DNA of 64,000 nt, from positions 35,143,913 to 35,207,912 of the forward strand of contig NC_133106.1 of the NCBI RefSeq assembly GCF_022965805.1. The letters run 5' to 3'. The stretch is from Primulina eburnea (Eukaryota; Streptophyta; Magnoliopsida; Lamiales; Gesneriaceae). The notes beneath the pieces were generated by a model. It searched no databases, was not told the DNA's origin, and worked only from the letters and a program-made list of their open reading frames with translations. Positions within the stretch are counted from its first letter, which is position 1, and every line of letters begins with the position of its first letter. The position numbers and the translations under genes were made by a program. Positions 21,641 through 35,138 of this stretch are shown here, one piece after another.

Positions 21641-24600
21641 CTAGACAAAATTCAACTGCTTCACAGATCCTAAATCACTGTATATTACAATCCAGGAGTC
21701 TCTGAATAAAATTTGTGTATCTTGAAGCTCATAACCGTGGAAAGTTGGCAACTGAAATCCCTTGTCGAGTTTTAAATTTACATACGGGAAGATTAATGTT
21801 TTTATTATGGTGGATACAAATGCCTGCAAACAAACAAACAAGATCCTACGATCAATACAAGGGAGGAGTACTTAACACTTACCACATCGTCAGAAATAGA
21901 AGAGAACGTCCTTCGAAGTGGCAACAAACTGAGATAATAAATAACCCTTTGATTCTAATCTAGTTGTGATATTTTTTTCAGTTTCTTGGTGCTTATAAAA
22001 AAGGGGCAATACATTATTCGCAGCATGTTATTGATTGTCATTAACGGCACAATAGGGACACAAAGTTGAGATAAACTGCATCATGTTGCGACTAAACATT
22101 TGATGACAATGAAATTAATCCGATGAATAAGAATATATTAACGAGGCTACCTGGATTAGATGCATGTGCAAGTCACCAATTTTGCTCCATTTAAGAGACA
22201 TGGTGAAGTAGTTTAATTTTACACTACCACCCAAAATGTTTCTTGAAATTTCTGCATATACAGAAGCATTCATAACCTGCACCCAACCGAATTTCAAACT
22301 TTCAATAATGTATATATAAAGGTACAAAATGAGACAAGTGAGAAAATTTCACAAATTCTCAACATGTATGTGAACAAATAGATTTTCTCCTAGCAGAATG
22401 TTACCAGTTGGTCATTTAGGCTTTCGGAACGAATCTTTGAAGTCAATCGTGTACCCTTGCCTATTAACCATATTTAGCCACATCAATGAAGGCTAAAACT
22501 TTCATTTTTTCCTTCAGAAAAATGCACATAAACAATTCATTGAAATATAAAAAGCTCAAAACTGCATCACACCGCCAATGCGCTTACAATTTTTTAATTG
22601 CATTCAAGTTTCCTATTAATTGCTCAAAACTAGGAAACGAACTATCAGCAAAAGCCAACTACAGGAAGAAAAAATTGAATAATCGTGAACAAAGAAATAC
22701 ATTGAACTGAAGACGCCACAGCAGTCTGATTAAGCTTACCACTGAAATACATGCAACTGGTACCACTTCATTTGCATCCAAGACATTAATCACCACATCT
22801 AAGGTAAGTAATGCTTTAAACTGCTGATTTTCCATTTTAAGGATAGGTGGTGAAGATGCAGAAAGATTCAAATAGATATCATCATCTGGGTACATCTTGT
22901 ACAACTGGGGAACAATAAATCTCCACCCAGCTGTGTTCAAGAAAGATTTATTCGGTGCTTTATCAACAATCCACTGCATCTTGTTAGCCTGATACAAAAA
23001 CCAATTGTTAATTGGGTAAAATAAGTGTCAATTAAATCATTCAATTTTATCAGCACAAAAAGCCAAATTAAGGACAGCGGAAATGAATCTTTGAAATCAA
23101 CTATTTTTATGTTATGCTGTTTAACAATGACAAATGAAAACTATGGGTTCCAAATCCAAGGATATTTAAATAATAAACTTACATAAAATAAAACCGATGA
23201 TGCTGACTTCAGAACGTCTTCATGCAATGAGATTCTACTCATCTTATCCACTGTCTTGAACAATAAAGTGGAATGTAATGATCTATGGTATTGGCTGGAT
23301 AGCTCATCTTTATCCTTTGGAGAAAATAAACCGTTGATTTTAAGGTCAAGTGATGAGTCACAAAGCTCAGGGTCATCAACAAAAGTAACGTTCAAAGTGG
23401 CAATATGAGCCACAGATACTTCTTTAGGAAGTGAATGCAATATAGAATTAATTTTTACAATTCCAACTTTTAGTTTCTTAGAAATGGCATTCTCAATGGA
23501 AGAGCTAATTTTACCCTCAAAAGCATCTACCAACCTGGAAAACAAAAAAGGAAAAGGGTTCTAAAGAAGTTCAAATAACGGTATATAAAATTTAGACTGT
23601 TGAAATTAGGTAGATATCCAGTTTACGCGATGGAATAAGAGAATCTAGATCCATCGATCATCAGAGAGTAAAAGATTATAAATAAAAATACCCTTGATAA
23701 AGCCATGAAGCTCCTCCATCCAACTTTATAGAAATATCATTCACATGACAACCACAATCCAAAACATCCAGCTTCAGGGATCCTTGTACAGTTTTGAGAC
23801 TGAGGGTAAGGTCGATGTCCATGCCTTCAACCTTAGACGAGCCAACATTCATCATTTTCAGTGAAGAGATCAATAGCCATTCTTACATGATTTACAAGAC
23901 GATAGAATATGCTGACAAACAATTTATGCGGAAAAAGGGTCTTGAATTTTTCCAATTCACATAACAAAGAGATCAACTATAACTAGGTAGAGGTAATAGT
24001 TTTCGATTTATAAACCTAGGAGTAAACTTGCATATCAACATCACTTGCGTCCATGATGGGAATAGAAAGCTGAGTTTGTGAGAAAGTGACATGAACATGT
24101 TTGCCAACAGATTAAGCAGCGGGCTAAGCAATACATGAATCAAAACAATAAGGTGGTAACGAAGTAGTAATCAAACAAGGGGATTCGTTTCGGCTACACA
24201 TGAGGAAGGAGCAGTGTCTAGCCCAAAGACGGTCTAAATTACAGCCAGGATAGATTGACCTCTTCAAGCAAATTCTTTTATTATGAAATTTTTTGGTATT
24301 TGATCCCATAATTCTACAAGTTATTTTACCTCATTAGATAAGTGGTCCTATGGTATGCAATGAATTTCATTTGGCTATTTTTGTTATGTAACTTTTTGCT
24401 ATTCGGTACGGTAATGATCCTGTATAAAACTCTTTTCTTGTGAGTTTCTGTGCTAAGCCAAAAACAATCATCTCTGTTTCAGCATGCAAGTAATATTCAA
24501 ATTATTTTGCTATGAATTTTTCTTTTTTGCTTTGTTGGCATTTCTGATATTTTAAAAATAAAATTAATGTGCTTTTATTTTGAAACTGTTCAAACCACAG

Positions 24601-25445
24601 CAGCACAAAACAAATCTATTTGCCCATTTTTATTATTTTCCCTATTTCGCATGTTTACTAATTGCACAATCGGTTTCCAAAATAGTATAATCTGAAATGA
24701 CAAAGCAAACACTCGAGTTTGAGGATTAACTTGCATTTCTTCACAAAGTCAGCTTATTAAATATATTTCGAGTATAAACAATAACGAAGGGGCAGTGAAA
24801 CACTTCGACAAGTTAAGTAGAAAGCAGGAGGTGAGACCATAAATTCACGAGGAGGAGGATCAAATTAAAGAAAACCGAGTGATGAAGATTGAATGAGGGA
24901 AGAAAGGTCAATTTCTCGCATCCGTTCATTTTTTACATTTTTTGATTTTGATTCGATAATTGCATCAGCCACTCCAAATGAGCCAGTAAGCAGACATCAA
25001 CAACGTCAAACTAGTCACTTTTACGAACAGATAATACCTGAACAGTCGCAGTTCCCTCATCAGAAACACTAATCGGAAGTAACCATGTCTTATAGGAATA
25101 GCTCCAATCCATACTCAAATTTGCGGTGGCCCCAGAAACAGCTACAACAATCCCGGAATCTCCAGTATGCAAAGTAGACGAGATCGCATCAATAGTTTCG
25201 ATAATAATACTGGAAAGAGCCATGTGAACTTTACCCACAACTGGGATTTTCACGGATTTCTCAATATCGGGCAGCTCGAGTGGAACTAGCGAGGACTCCG
25301 CCTTCTTTATCAATAAATCCTTAAAAAAATCAAGACCCTTGTCGTATAATCGCACTTCGATGTGCCCTTCTTCGTCGGATCGAGTATGGATACAGGAAAA
25401 GGTGAGAATCAAGAATAGGAAAAAAGGAACAACCGGGCGAGCCAT
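21641..25445 (-). CDS. LBR: LBP/BPI-family lipid-binding protein, LBR type, 6 exons, 485 aa
   Basis: Exons on the minus strand: 25038-25445, 23692-23831, 23183-23534, 22740-22988, 22151-22276, 21641-21823; all introns GT-AG and lengths give an open 485-aa frame. Plant LBRs are secreted relatives of mammalian LPS-binding and bactericidal/permeability-increasing proteins; Arabidopsis LBR1/2 bind lipopolysaccharide and affect immune and salicylate responses. The N-terminus (MARPVVPFFLFLILTFSCIH) is a signal peptide. The two BPI lobes follow: lobe 1 begins with GLDFFKDLLIKKAESSLVPLE and includes LPDIEKSVKIPVVGKV; lobe 2 includes AGWRFIVPQLYKMYPDDDIYL and GSVKLNYFTMSLKWSKIGDL. The C-terminal hydrophobic block is TIIKTLIFPYVNLKLDKGFQLP. 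Length equals the family. Intron 1 is about 1.2 kb. Ligand specificity is inferred from the family only. Confidence 0.92.
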
Positions 25446-25648
25446 TCGGATTACTTAAGATAACACAAAAAGAGAAGTGGAGATCAAATGGAGTTGGGAC
25501 TGGGGGCGAGGAAGCGAAGCTGGGAAGAGAGAGCAGAGAGGCATTTCTGCCGATCGTTGAATTTACAGAGTATATTCTTGGAATTTGTATTTTATCCAAC
25601 ATCGTTTCATTTTAATGTTTAAAAAAAAACCAGATATAGCATTTTACA

Positions 25649-25651
<3 letters not shown>

Positions 25652-25698
<47 letters not shown>
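25652..25698. repeat. (TA)n microsatellite
   Basis: About 23 uninterrupted AT dinucleotides, roughly 200 bp upstream of the LBR start codon (minus strand), so in its promoter region. Confidence 0.97.
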
Positions 25699-25699
<1 letters not shown>

Positions 25700-25957
25700 C
25701 GTGATGTATAAAATTAACGATTTTAATGTAATTCGTATGTTTTTACTTTTTTTTGTTATATTATAAGTCAATTTATAATTTTAGTTTACTGATGTTTTAA
25801 TTTTAATCATTTTTATTGGATTTTTAAAGTGACATGGAAAATACTAACTTCGATATATAAATTAATGATATTTACGATGTTATGTAATGTTTCGATGAAA
25901 AATTAATTAAAACAAATATAAGTTATTGAACTAAATTATAAATGAGTATATTTCTTT

Positions 25958-26116
25958 GTGAAATGGTCTCACGAATGTTTATCTGTGAGACAAGTTAACT
26001 TTACCGATATTCACAATAAAAAAGTAATATTCTTAGGATAAAAAGTAGTATTTTTTTCATGGATGATCTAAATAAAAAATATGTTTTTCAAAATACGACT
26101 CGTGAGACTGTCTCAC
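25958..26116. repeat. GTGAGACGGTCTCAC-family element copy
   Basis: Starts GTGAAATGGTCTCAC and ends GTGAGACTGTCTCAC. Inner blocks match the other copies (GATATTCACAATAAAAAAGT, TTTTTTTCATGGATGA, AAAATACGACTCGTGAGAC). Core length is 159 bp, close to the 156 bp of the best copies. Confidence 0.85.
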
Positions 26117-28820
26117 ACAAATTTTTGCAACTGTAAATTGACCGATAACATAACAAAAAAATATATTAATTTCACAATTGGTTTTTTTTTTTGAATTATT
26201 ATAAAGGATACCAATGTGATTTGCCTTTGAAAAATAGTGGTATACATGTGATATACTGATATATTGCATTTATATATTGTTAAATTTTTATTAAAAGTGC
26301 AAGCATTTACGATTTTAGATTTGTTTTTGCTTATAAATATTTATTCTAAAAAAATTTGAAATATATTAGATAATTTACATATCATTTATGCTTGATTTTT
26401 TTTAAAGATATTTCTTGATATAAATTAATATGGCAATCATTTAAAAATGTACTTTTACTTATTGGCATGGAGTAAGATCTGCATAGTTTTTTTTGAGCAT
26501 GCAACATATTTACAAATCTTCTAAAAAAATATAATCGATATGTGTATATTAATGACTAGATCACATGTAAAATGATCATACAAATGTATACATATGAGAT
26601 ATGTCAGTTCGATAAATATCTAAAATGAAAAATAATATTTTTGATATAAAATATAATATTTTTTATTAGTAGAGTCGAATAAGTAATACATAACACAAAA
26701 TTACCCCGTAAAACTGAAAAAATAATAGTTTGACATAAAATACAATATTTTTCATTAGTAGAGTCGAATAAGAGATATATATCACAAAATTAACACGTAA
26801 AACTGACTCAAAACGGTTTTTTTTATATTAATTATGCAAACAATATACCTCACTGTTAAATTATATATCCTAACTAAAATATCACGTTTCTTGTATTATT
26901 CTTGTGGTGGAACATTATGTTACAAGGATTAACTTCGAGTTTTTATCCATATTTTTTATACAATAATTCTTTTTAAAATCAATAAAATCTATTGAATTTG
27001 ACTGAAAATCCAATCAAATCAAATAAATTATAAACTACACTTTCGTGCAAAACCGACGAAACACCAAAACAATATGAAAAAGAACCTAACAAAATTAGCG
27101 GAAATATTTAGAGGAATACATAAATTATTGATTTTTCTATTTTATTTTTTGGTGCATATTTGATAGAATTATTATTATTTTTTAATTATGACAATGACAG
27201 ATAAATTATTTTAAGATTATGGTTGCTACGTTGATTTATTTGATAAGTCCATTTATTACTCGTATAAGTTACATGTCTGGTTTTGGCAAATCTACTCAAG
27301 TTATGGGAACAAGTCATATCTTAATATAAAAAGTAATATTTTTTTTATCGATGACCTAAATAAAATATCAATCTCACAAAATACGATTCCTACAAGTTTT
27401 TGTCTTATATTTATTATAGCTGAAAATTCATAAATATTTTAAATTCATCGCACACTTATTGAAAAGAATGAATTCCAATAATATTACCATTTTAAATTCA
27501 CGCGTCATATAAAAATCAATTGATTTTATAATTCTTGACGATTTTTTAATTTCCGAAGAAAAAAATTCATCATTCACTGGGAAAAAATCGCTTATTAATT
27601 AAAATTGAATATTTTTGTACATGCATGTTAAATTAAATAAATAGACTTTTAAAATATTTGTTTAGCATGAAAATCACAAGGATTCAGTATTAATGAAATT
27701 TTGCAATATTTTTTTTATTGCAACTGACCTATGACCTATGATGTATAGAATATAATTAATTTAATTATCAGTTGATGCACCTCTTATTTTTTTACCCAAA
27801 AAAATAAATCAGTTAATGCCCTATTGAATAGAGTCATTGCTCATCCTCTTCAAGTAGCCATAGCATTTATTAGTTCTGGTTTATATCTTCATATGTCTCA
27901 TCATAGTTATCATTGAAAATGATATAAAATTTATTATATAGATACGTTACGGTGATCAATTATGTGAGACATATTTTTTATTTAAATTATTTATAAAAAA
28001 ATTATTTTTACGTCAAACATATTATATTTATCGTCAATAGGAACAAAATTGACTTATATCATAAATAAAGATTCATGAGATTCTATTCATAATACATCAC
28101 AAAAATAATAAGAATCTCAATATAAAAACAAGAGAACAAGTAAATGGAATTTGCCAACTTTGACTTAAAGTTACAAGTTATATCATGGTTTTTAACATCT
28201 CTGAAAGAAAAATTATACTTTTAATTTTGTAACTTTCATGTTTTTTATTTTAAATAAATTTATTGCGAGATGATGTTAAACATCTTTATTCATTAGATAA
28301 ATCGACTTGTTCATTTTATAAATATAAATAATAATTTTGACATAAAAAAATATATTTTCATGAGTTGAATCGAATCATATATCCGCTCATAAAATTGACT
28401 CGTGATATTGTTTTGTACGAGTTTTTGCATTTCATTTGAGGTTATAATTTCGGTCAATTTACGACATTATTTCATTAATTCACACTTTTTTTTAATTTTA
28501 CTCATTTTAATGAAATTTCTCCTCAATGATATTATAACAAAGATAACTTGAAATAGTATTCAATATCATTCTAAAAAAAATATTAAAATCTTCTAAAATT
28601 CTCTCGGGAATTCGAAAAAGTATATTGTAGAATTAAAGATTTCATTTAATAATGAAAAATTTATGAACTCCAACGAGCGGATAATATAGTACGTACGTAG
28701 CTGAATAACCGATCAAATATGTACATATACAAAATGGACCCCATTATTATTATCAAGAAATGGAAAATGATGGGAAAAAACGATCCAAAATAAAAAAAAA
28801 AAAACCTAGGAAAAATCCAT
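26117..28820. other. Long AT-rich intergenic region, no gene seen
   Basis: Very A/T-rich with many short poly-A and poly-T tracts. A faint 70-bp direct repeat lies at about 26630-26705 and 26725-26800 (AATATTTTTCATTAGTAGAG then TCGAATAAG). Degenerate traces of the GTGAGACGGTCTCAC family occur near 27310-27400 and 28050. No conserved exon or RNA gene was recognised. Confidence 0.5.
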
Positions 28821-29435
28821 CTATAGCTTGCTTCTGTAATGGCAACTCTGATTCGCTATACTCCGACTCCTAAGATCGATCACCAAATCACAGGTGCTGT
28901 AGGCGACTACGTGAATACTGAACAGAATCCTAACCTTCCCCGAGATTCTGATGTACGTCTGAAGCGGCAGCATGCCGGAGACCACGTCGGAGTAGAAGTC
29001 GGAGTTGGAAAGCAAGCGATCCGCCATCAAAGATAGGGTCAGGTTCAAACCGCGTGTATCCCGGGCGCCGATGTGCCCGGTCGGTATGGGGACCTCTCCG
29101 ACGTCGTTTCCCTGGAACCTGAGGTAGCACGCGCTGTTGGAGTATTTGAAGGACACGTGGTTGGGGTTCTTGACGGTGACGTCGGTGTCGAGCGTGAGGT
29201 TCAGTGAGACCCGGAGTCGGAGCACGTCGACGGAGAAATCGACGTCGGAGAGGGTGATGGAATCGACGGTGGTGGTGGGACGCTTGGCTTTGAAGACGGT
29301 GAGGCCGAGGATAAGGAAGAGCAGACCCAGGCCCAACACGGAGGCGATCAAACACAAGCATATATATTTCCTCCTCCGTTTTCTGGTGAGTTTACGCTCC
29401 TTCTTCGATGCTAATGGTAATGCTTCTACCTCCAT
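28821..29435 (-). CDS. LEA-2 domain, NDR1/HIN1-like membrane protein, single exon, 204 aa
   Basis: Intact intronless ORF. A cytosolic N-terminus with a strongly basic patch (KKERKLTRKRRRKY, residues 11-24) leads into one transmembrane helix at about 25-48, then an external LEA-2 (WHy-like) beta-sandwich with the typical ITLSDVDFSVD, TVKNPNHVSFKYSNSACYLRF and IPTGHIGARDTRGLNL runs. Family members (NHL proteins, LEA14-like) are mostly at the plasma membrane or ER and linked to pathogen and abiotic stress responses; the biochemical role is unknown. The gene has much higher GC than its surroundings, common for single-exon LEA-2 genes in plants. Start at 29435 is the first Met before the basic patch. 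Confidence 0.88.
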   Translation of the reverse strand: MEVEALPLASKKERKLTRKRRRKYICLCLIASVLGLGLLFLILGLTVFKAKRPTTTVDSITLSDVDFSVDVLRLRVSLNLTLDTDVTVKNPNHVSFKYSNSACYLRFQGNDVGEVPIPTGHIGARDTRGLNLTLSLMADRLLSNSDFYSDVVSGMLPLQTYIRISGKVRILFSIHVVAYSTCDLVIDLRSRSIANQSCHYRSKL

Positions 29436-31469
29436 CGATGATCACTTTACTGGTGTAAAGTTTTTCTGCAATTTTTGGTGGAAATATTGGAGATTTAAGG
29501 ATGGTGGGAAGTAGGTATCGGGTGATGGGGCGGTCGTGGAAGCAATTATTACTCATCTCTCATTCATGCTTCTTGCCACGTCATCGTCTAAAGATTACAA
29601 GTTATCATTCCCATTTGAAAAAAAGCTATTTTTTTTAATATAAACTATTTATTCCGTACACGAGATTTTTTATCATTTTCGATGGACTAAAGTGAAATTT
29701 GAAAAATTATGGAGAAACTAAATTAATATTTGAATTATTGAAATAAAAAAATAAAAATAAAAGTGTGTGTTGAAATTAAAACAAAAACAAAAACAAAAGT
29801 GTAATATTAGAATCATGTAAGAGTAAAGTTGAAAAAAAAAATTGATGTATTTCTTATTTGGTTACTATCATGTCCTCAATTTTAATAAAATCGAATAGAT
29901 TATGATTAAAATAAAACAAAAACTTTCGAAAAACAGTAACACAAAAAAGATTTTTATGTGACGTCTCACAAAATACGTTATTAGTTAATTTATCGAGACA
30001 TATTTTTTTTCTAAATCATTCATTCAAAAATATTATTTTTATATATAAAAAAGACATTGTAAATAAATATAAACGACCAATGTATTCATTACTCACAAAA
30101 ATGAAAAACCTACTGAAACAAGTAAAGCTGATGGTGTCTTTTTAGCTTCCTAGAAAGAGATTTTTAGTCCTCTATTATCGGGCGAAGTATCCGAACACTT
30201 GATCTCGATGGCCGTAAGAGGGTTACGTGTGCTTTTCAACGTTATATCGTGTAAAAATGTAAAATATACGTGGTCATTTACGACTATTATGGATTACTAT
30301 CTTGATAATAGAATCGAAATAATTGAATATTTCATTCGTCTCAATTATATAATATATTTTTTTATTTTTCGATCATCTCATGTTTTTTTTTATTTTTAAA
30401 ATAATTTCTAGAAGGTATGTGTCACTTAAGTAGATGTTAAATTGCAATTAATACTATCATGCAGAGCTTAACTAAGTCCAAATCCTTATTATCATAGCAG
30501 AACCTATCTATAAGTGGTTTTTTCGTATTATTTTATTAAAATATTATGTATTAAATGTATTTTTAAGTGATTTATGTGAGCTATTCAATTTATTTTTTCC
30601 CCTTAATTTAGTTTTTATATATAATTATTTTACTTAACTCATATATTAAAATATTACTGTAACTTAAATACAGATACATATAAACTTATGTCTATCACAT
30701 TTATTACAAGTCATAGACTCATAAACCACTATTAAAATTTGATATTTTATCAAATAACTAAACTAATTTCAATTAACTATTTACATAATTATAACACAAT
30801 AATAAAATTGAGTAATTTAATTATTTCTGAAACTATAAACATTATTTTGTTTTAAAAAAAAAATTGTTGGTGCGGCATAGCGCTGCGCTAGTAATAGGGC
30901 AGCAATTGGGCCAACTGCTAAGGATGCGCCCGAAAGGAGATGATATAGGGAAGATTACTTGTCAATCTCATAATTATATATCTTTTGTTTGGTCTGCAAT
31001 TATAGGTCAAATTTAAGAGAGGATGAAAAGGAGTCGATAAATACGTAGCAACTCTCGCCTCCAGTCAGCCTATATCACATGTGGAAAAAAGTCTCAATAT
31101 TTGGGCATTGCAACAATCAAGTATAAAAAAAAAAATTATAAACGTTAGCACCTCCAGGAGGGCACGCTATATGCATGTCCAGTAATTCTGTGAATTTGAC
31201 AGTCTTCAAACTTCATTGCGTTTAGCACACTATTGTCACAAGGATACAAAGGCCAAAATATTAAAGAATACAGAGCATTCAGATTGGATAGAGAAGGGGG
31301 TGCCACTCGTGAGCATCATGATTAACTTGTTTTTAACCCCTGAAAAATGATGCTTCAACCTCATCCACATAGCTCAAGCCATTCATCCTCTACCACACCA
31401 GATCATCCACTCCGAGTACGAGATTAGTTCTTCAATAGTTTCGATTTATAAAACTTGTGGACTTCATTC
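29436..31469. other. AT-rich intergenic region
   Basis: About 2 kb without a recognised exon. Short stretches near 29940-30005 resemble decayed GTGAGACGGTCTCAC elements. A slightly GC-richer block at 30870-30945 is unidentified. The last few hundred bases before 31470 are probably the PP4 3'UTR (minus strand). Confidence 0.45.
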
Positions 31470-34400
31470 CTACAAGAAGTAATCCGGAGGTGGCTTCTTG
31501 GCAGGTGCTCCTCTTGTTTCCTGCATTTCAACAAAAAACTGTTCCAAACGCCTTTCAAGAGGTAAAGAGGGGTTTATTTCCTTCGCCACAAGACTATATT
31601 GATTACGTGTTGATCTTGTAGTTCTCACTCGTGTCTTATGCAGTGTAGCATGGAAGTCAATACCCGGAAAGCTATATACTGAAAAACATGAATCGACTAA
31701 AAGTATACACTTCTTAGAGTTGATACACAGTTAATGCAGCATATGCTGAAAACCACATGCTTCTGATAGTTTCAAGAGCAATCTCATATCAGCCTAGTCT
31801 GTATACCTCACAGTAGAAGAACAAAAATAGTCAACGGGGGTCAGGAAGAACAAGAGACCTTGCCAAGATAGCACAAAGAAAATTAAAAGGCAAGAAACAA
31901 TAAATGCACACACCTGTGGAGCTGCATCAAAGACACGAAACTTCCTCTCCAGGTTTTCGTCCAGCTCAAGAATAGCAGCTACATTCCCACATCTGCATCA
32001 TAATTTTTTGTCAAATATTGAAGGAGATAAAACCTAAAAAATCGATAAAAATTAAAATCTCTTGCCTGTAGCAGTAATTTGGAGCTGACCAAACCGTAAC
32101 TATCTGGTTGTTGAACATCCATTTATAGCCTTCCATCACCAACTGATGGGCACGACAAATATAATCAATATCATTTGCATGATTAAACGTACTGACAACA
32201 CTGCCACCGAATAGGAAACCCGCACCGCGTGGGCTCAAACCCCAACCATCAACAGCATCTTCTGGATCTGACCAGAGGAGATCACACATAGCACCATCAT
32301 GAGGTACTTCTTGCTTACGGTCAATTATTCGAATCTGACACATAGATGCTGCCAATAATTTACTAGTATTTAACAACTAAGCGGGAGAAAGATACTGAAG
32401 CAGAATATATTTGAAACCTGGTCCAGTGTGGATATTGCAGGAGATAGCCCACCATGAACTGAAAATATCTTGTTCTCAATAAGCGCCGACAGGCTGCCAG
32501 ATAATGCAATCATAGGTATAATATACTGTTTTGAAAAGAAACCAAGCCAATCACGCAAGAATAATTCAAATTTGACAACAATAATGGGTGGTGTGTGAGG
32601 AAGTTAAACACTACACTAAGTTTGACATTACTATTGCATAATATGAGGTGACTGACAATTAACCTTCATATATTTTTTTGTTTTTTTCTACAGTCCTCAC
32701 ATAAATTTGAATAGATACAAGGCAGTTAAATTCATGGCAAATATCTAATTGGAAATATAGAGAAGTTCAAACCTTAAATAGTCAAAAATATCGGTGCAAT
32801 ATCTCCAAACGTTAGCAGAACCGTATTTTCGCAAGCACTCGTCATAGAAACCATAAACCTGGAAAAGGGGGAATATAATGACTTCATGCCATATAATAGC
32901 TCAAAACTCAGGAACAACATAGTTCCCAACCTGTGTTATCTGCCGGCTCTCATGGTTTCCCCTTATCAGAGTTATCCTATCGGGATATCTTACCTGCCAA
33001 TGCACTATCTATTAGTTGAGTCACGATTGTGGGCATCCATTTTGTCTGGAAACACAAAATATTTGATACTCAAACGTAACTCCATGTTGTCAAGAAACAT
33101 GAGGTCCATTTCAGATGCTATACCCTTCGCATACAAAAGTAAAACCAATACCTTCAGCGCAAGAAGGAGCAGAAACGTCTCAACTGAGTAGTACCCTCTG
33201 TCAACAAAATCTCCAAGAAACAAGTAGTTCGTCTTGGGACAATCACCTCCAACTTTAAAAAGCTCTTTCATGTCATAGAATTGCCCATGTATATCACCAC
33301 ATATCTACATAAAAACACCGATCCAGAAAAGAAATACTGGCAATGAGTAAAATGTCCTCAAAACTAAAAGGAAACAACTATCACTCCACTCCATATTTAT
33401 ACCTATGATAGTGTATAAAAAAATATGGCTTTATGATAGTGTATAAAAAAATATGGCTCTGTAGTCTGTACCTTCAGAAATTAAACAAAGGAAGAAAGGT
33501 CTCTGAGGGGTTTTTCCCCTCTAATTTTATTGGGTGATTAGGGCATGAAATCACTTCAAAACAAATGCATAGCAACAATATCCATTAGATAACCAATGAG
33601 GACACTTCATAACTATAGCTAAATTTGGACAACCCTGCCCAAGTAATTTCCTAGTTCACAGATTAAGTTTCTTGAGATCAAACAGTTCATAAGGATGTCA
33701 ATTTTAAAGTATTAGCTCCACTTTTTTAAGTCTCATAAATCAGATTGAGGTGATTGAATTCTGTTGCTCAGAATGCCATGAATCCTGGGTTGAGATTCAA
33801 GTGCAGAACTGGACAGTACAGGGAGATGATAACAGCAACCTCAACCTCCGAAGTTTCTTGTCGCTGACCACTGATAATTCTCGTTCTGTGATTTGGTGGA
33901 TATTTTTTAATCAGTCTCCTGGCCACTTACGTGAGCACTCAAGCATATATGTAAGGTAATAGTTGGAATACCATTTGAGTAATTGCTTTGCCTTCCTTTG
34001 TCAAAATTGGTAGAAACAGTTATAATAAGTTGATGAAATCACATGTGTCAAAAACCTACAGCAACTCGGGAAATCTGATAGAGTGAACCTATGTCATTGT
34101 CGTTAAATTGGGTGGTTAATAAATGTTTTAAAAGAACCTTTGGTTACATGTAACTACTACTTAGGCTCCCTCCCTCAGACACCACTTATGTTTGTTGTCA
34201 TGATTCTTTGAGTGATCATGTATGTTTCTCGATCTTAGAAGGTGGTTCACTTTGTCTTCTTTCCTATCGCTAGAATTGATCATCACAGGGATTAAGTTAA
34301 ACAGCTCTTCTAATACAGTTGCTGGCTGACGACAACTTGTCATCCTTTTCACTCATCCATAGCAACAAATTATCACAAAACACGCCGAATATTAGTAAGA

Positions 34401-35138
34401 TTTGGTAATCGTCAGAAAAGTAGTCCGTGAAAAATATCATGGCAGAGTTTGGTTAGTGTCTGGAAAAGCTTTTTCATCTGAAATCTCCACGTTCTTGTGG
34501 GTTAGGACCACTACTTTCAAGAAAATCATCCAAAAATATTAACTTTCCAAAATCCATTTGCCATTCCACATGCAGAAACCACAATACAACCTTTATCTTT
34601 CATCTATTTCCAGAAATTACAGCACATTTCATCAGCAATCTACTTGTAATGCTTTTTTTCTTGTGGAGTCTCAAATTTTTAAAATCCTCCAATCTAAATT
34701 TTTTGAATAAAAAAGAACGGGTAGCTGAACATATACAGCCATCAAATTTCTAAAATTCCACTGACATCGACTTCTTGATCAAAGTTTCTATCTCTTGGTT
34801 CCAATTACGCAAACCATAAATGGAAGAAACCACTACCAACACACACATCTTCTCGTAATCCAGAAACCCAACAATAAAACACAAATCTATATCCACCCAG
34901 CAATCCATAACCTTCAAAACTCAAAAGAAATCGTTACACAAATAGTTCACACCAAGAACCTACTAAAAATAGATCCAGCTTTTTCTTCGATACTTACAGT
35001 GACAGGAGCGTCAACTCTCTGGACATTACTCTCCTCGACGAGGATTTCCATCGCTTTGAGACAGAGAGCCTTGACTTCCGATTCCTTGAGAGGCTCGCAT
35101 CTTTTCAGTTGCTCTATTTGCCGGTCTAGGTCCGACAT
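31470..35138 (-). CDS. PPX: Protein phosphatase 4 catalytic subunit (PPX/PP4c), 8 exons, 305 aa
   Basis: Exons on the minus strand: 34998-35138, 33152-33304, 32931-32993, 32773-32858, 32418-32493, 32066-32334, 31914-31992, 31470-31520; they sum to exactly 305 aa, the PP4c length. PP4c is a Ser/Thr phosphatase of the PPP family acting with R2/R3 subunits in the nucleus, with roles including DNA repair and plant microRNA processing. PPP metal-site motifs are all present: [33 protein letters not shown], and YCYRCGN near the C-terminus. The tail ends DYFL, the carboxymethylated end of PP2A-like enzymes. The N-terminus [17 protein letters not shown] matches plant PPX. The intron after exon 6 uses a GC donor (CAG|GCAAGA) since no GT keeps the YCYRCGN frame. 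Intron 1 is about 1.7 kb and holds nothing recognised. Confidence 0.97.

Noticed and set aside
28930..29361. 143-codon minus-strand Arg/His-rich ORF
   Set aside because: Out-of-frame shadow of the GC-rich LEA-2 gene.
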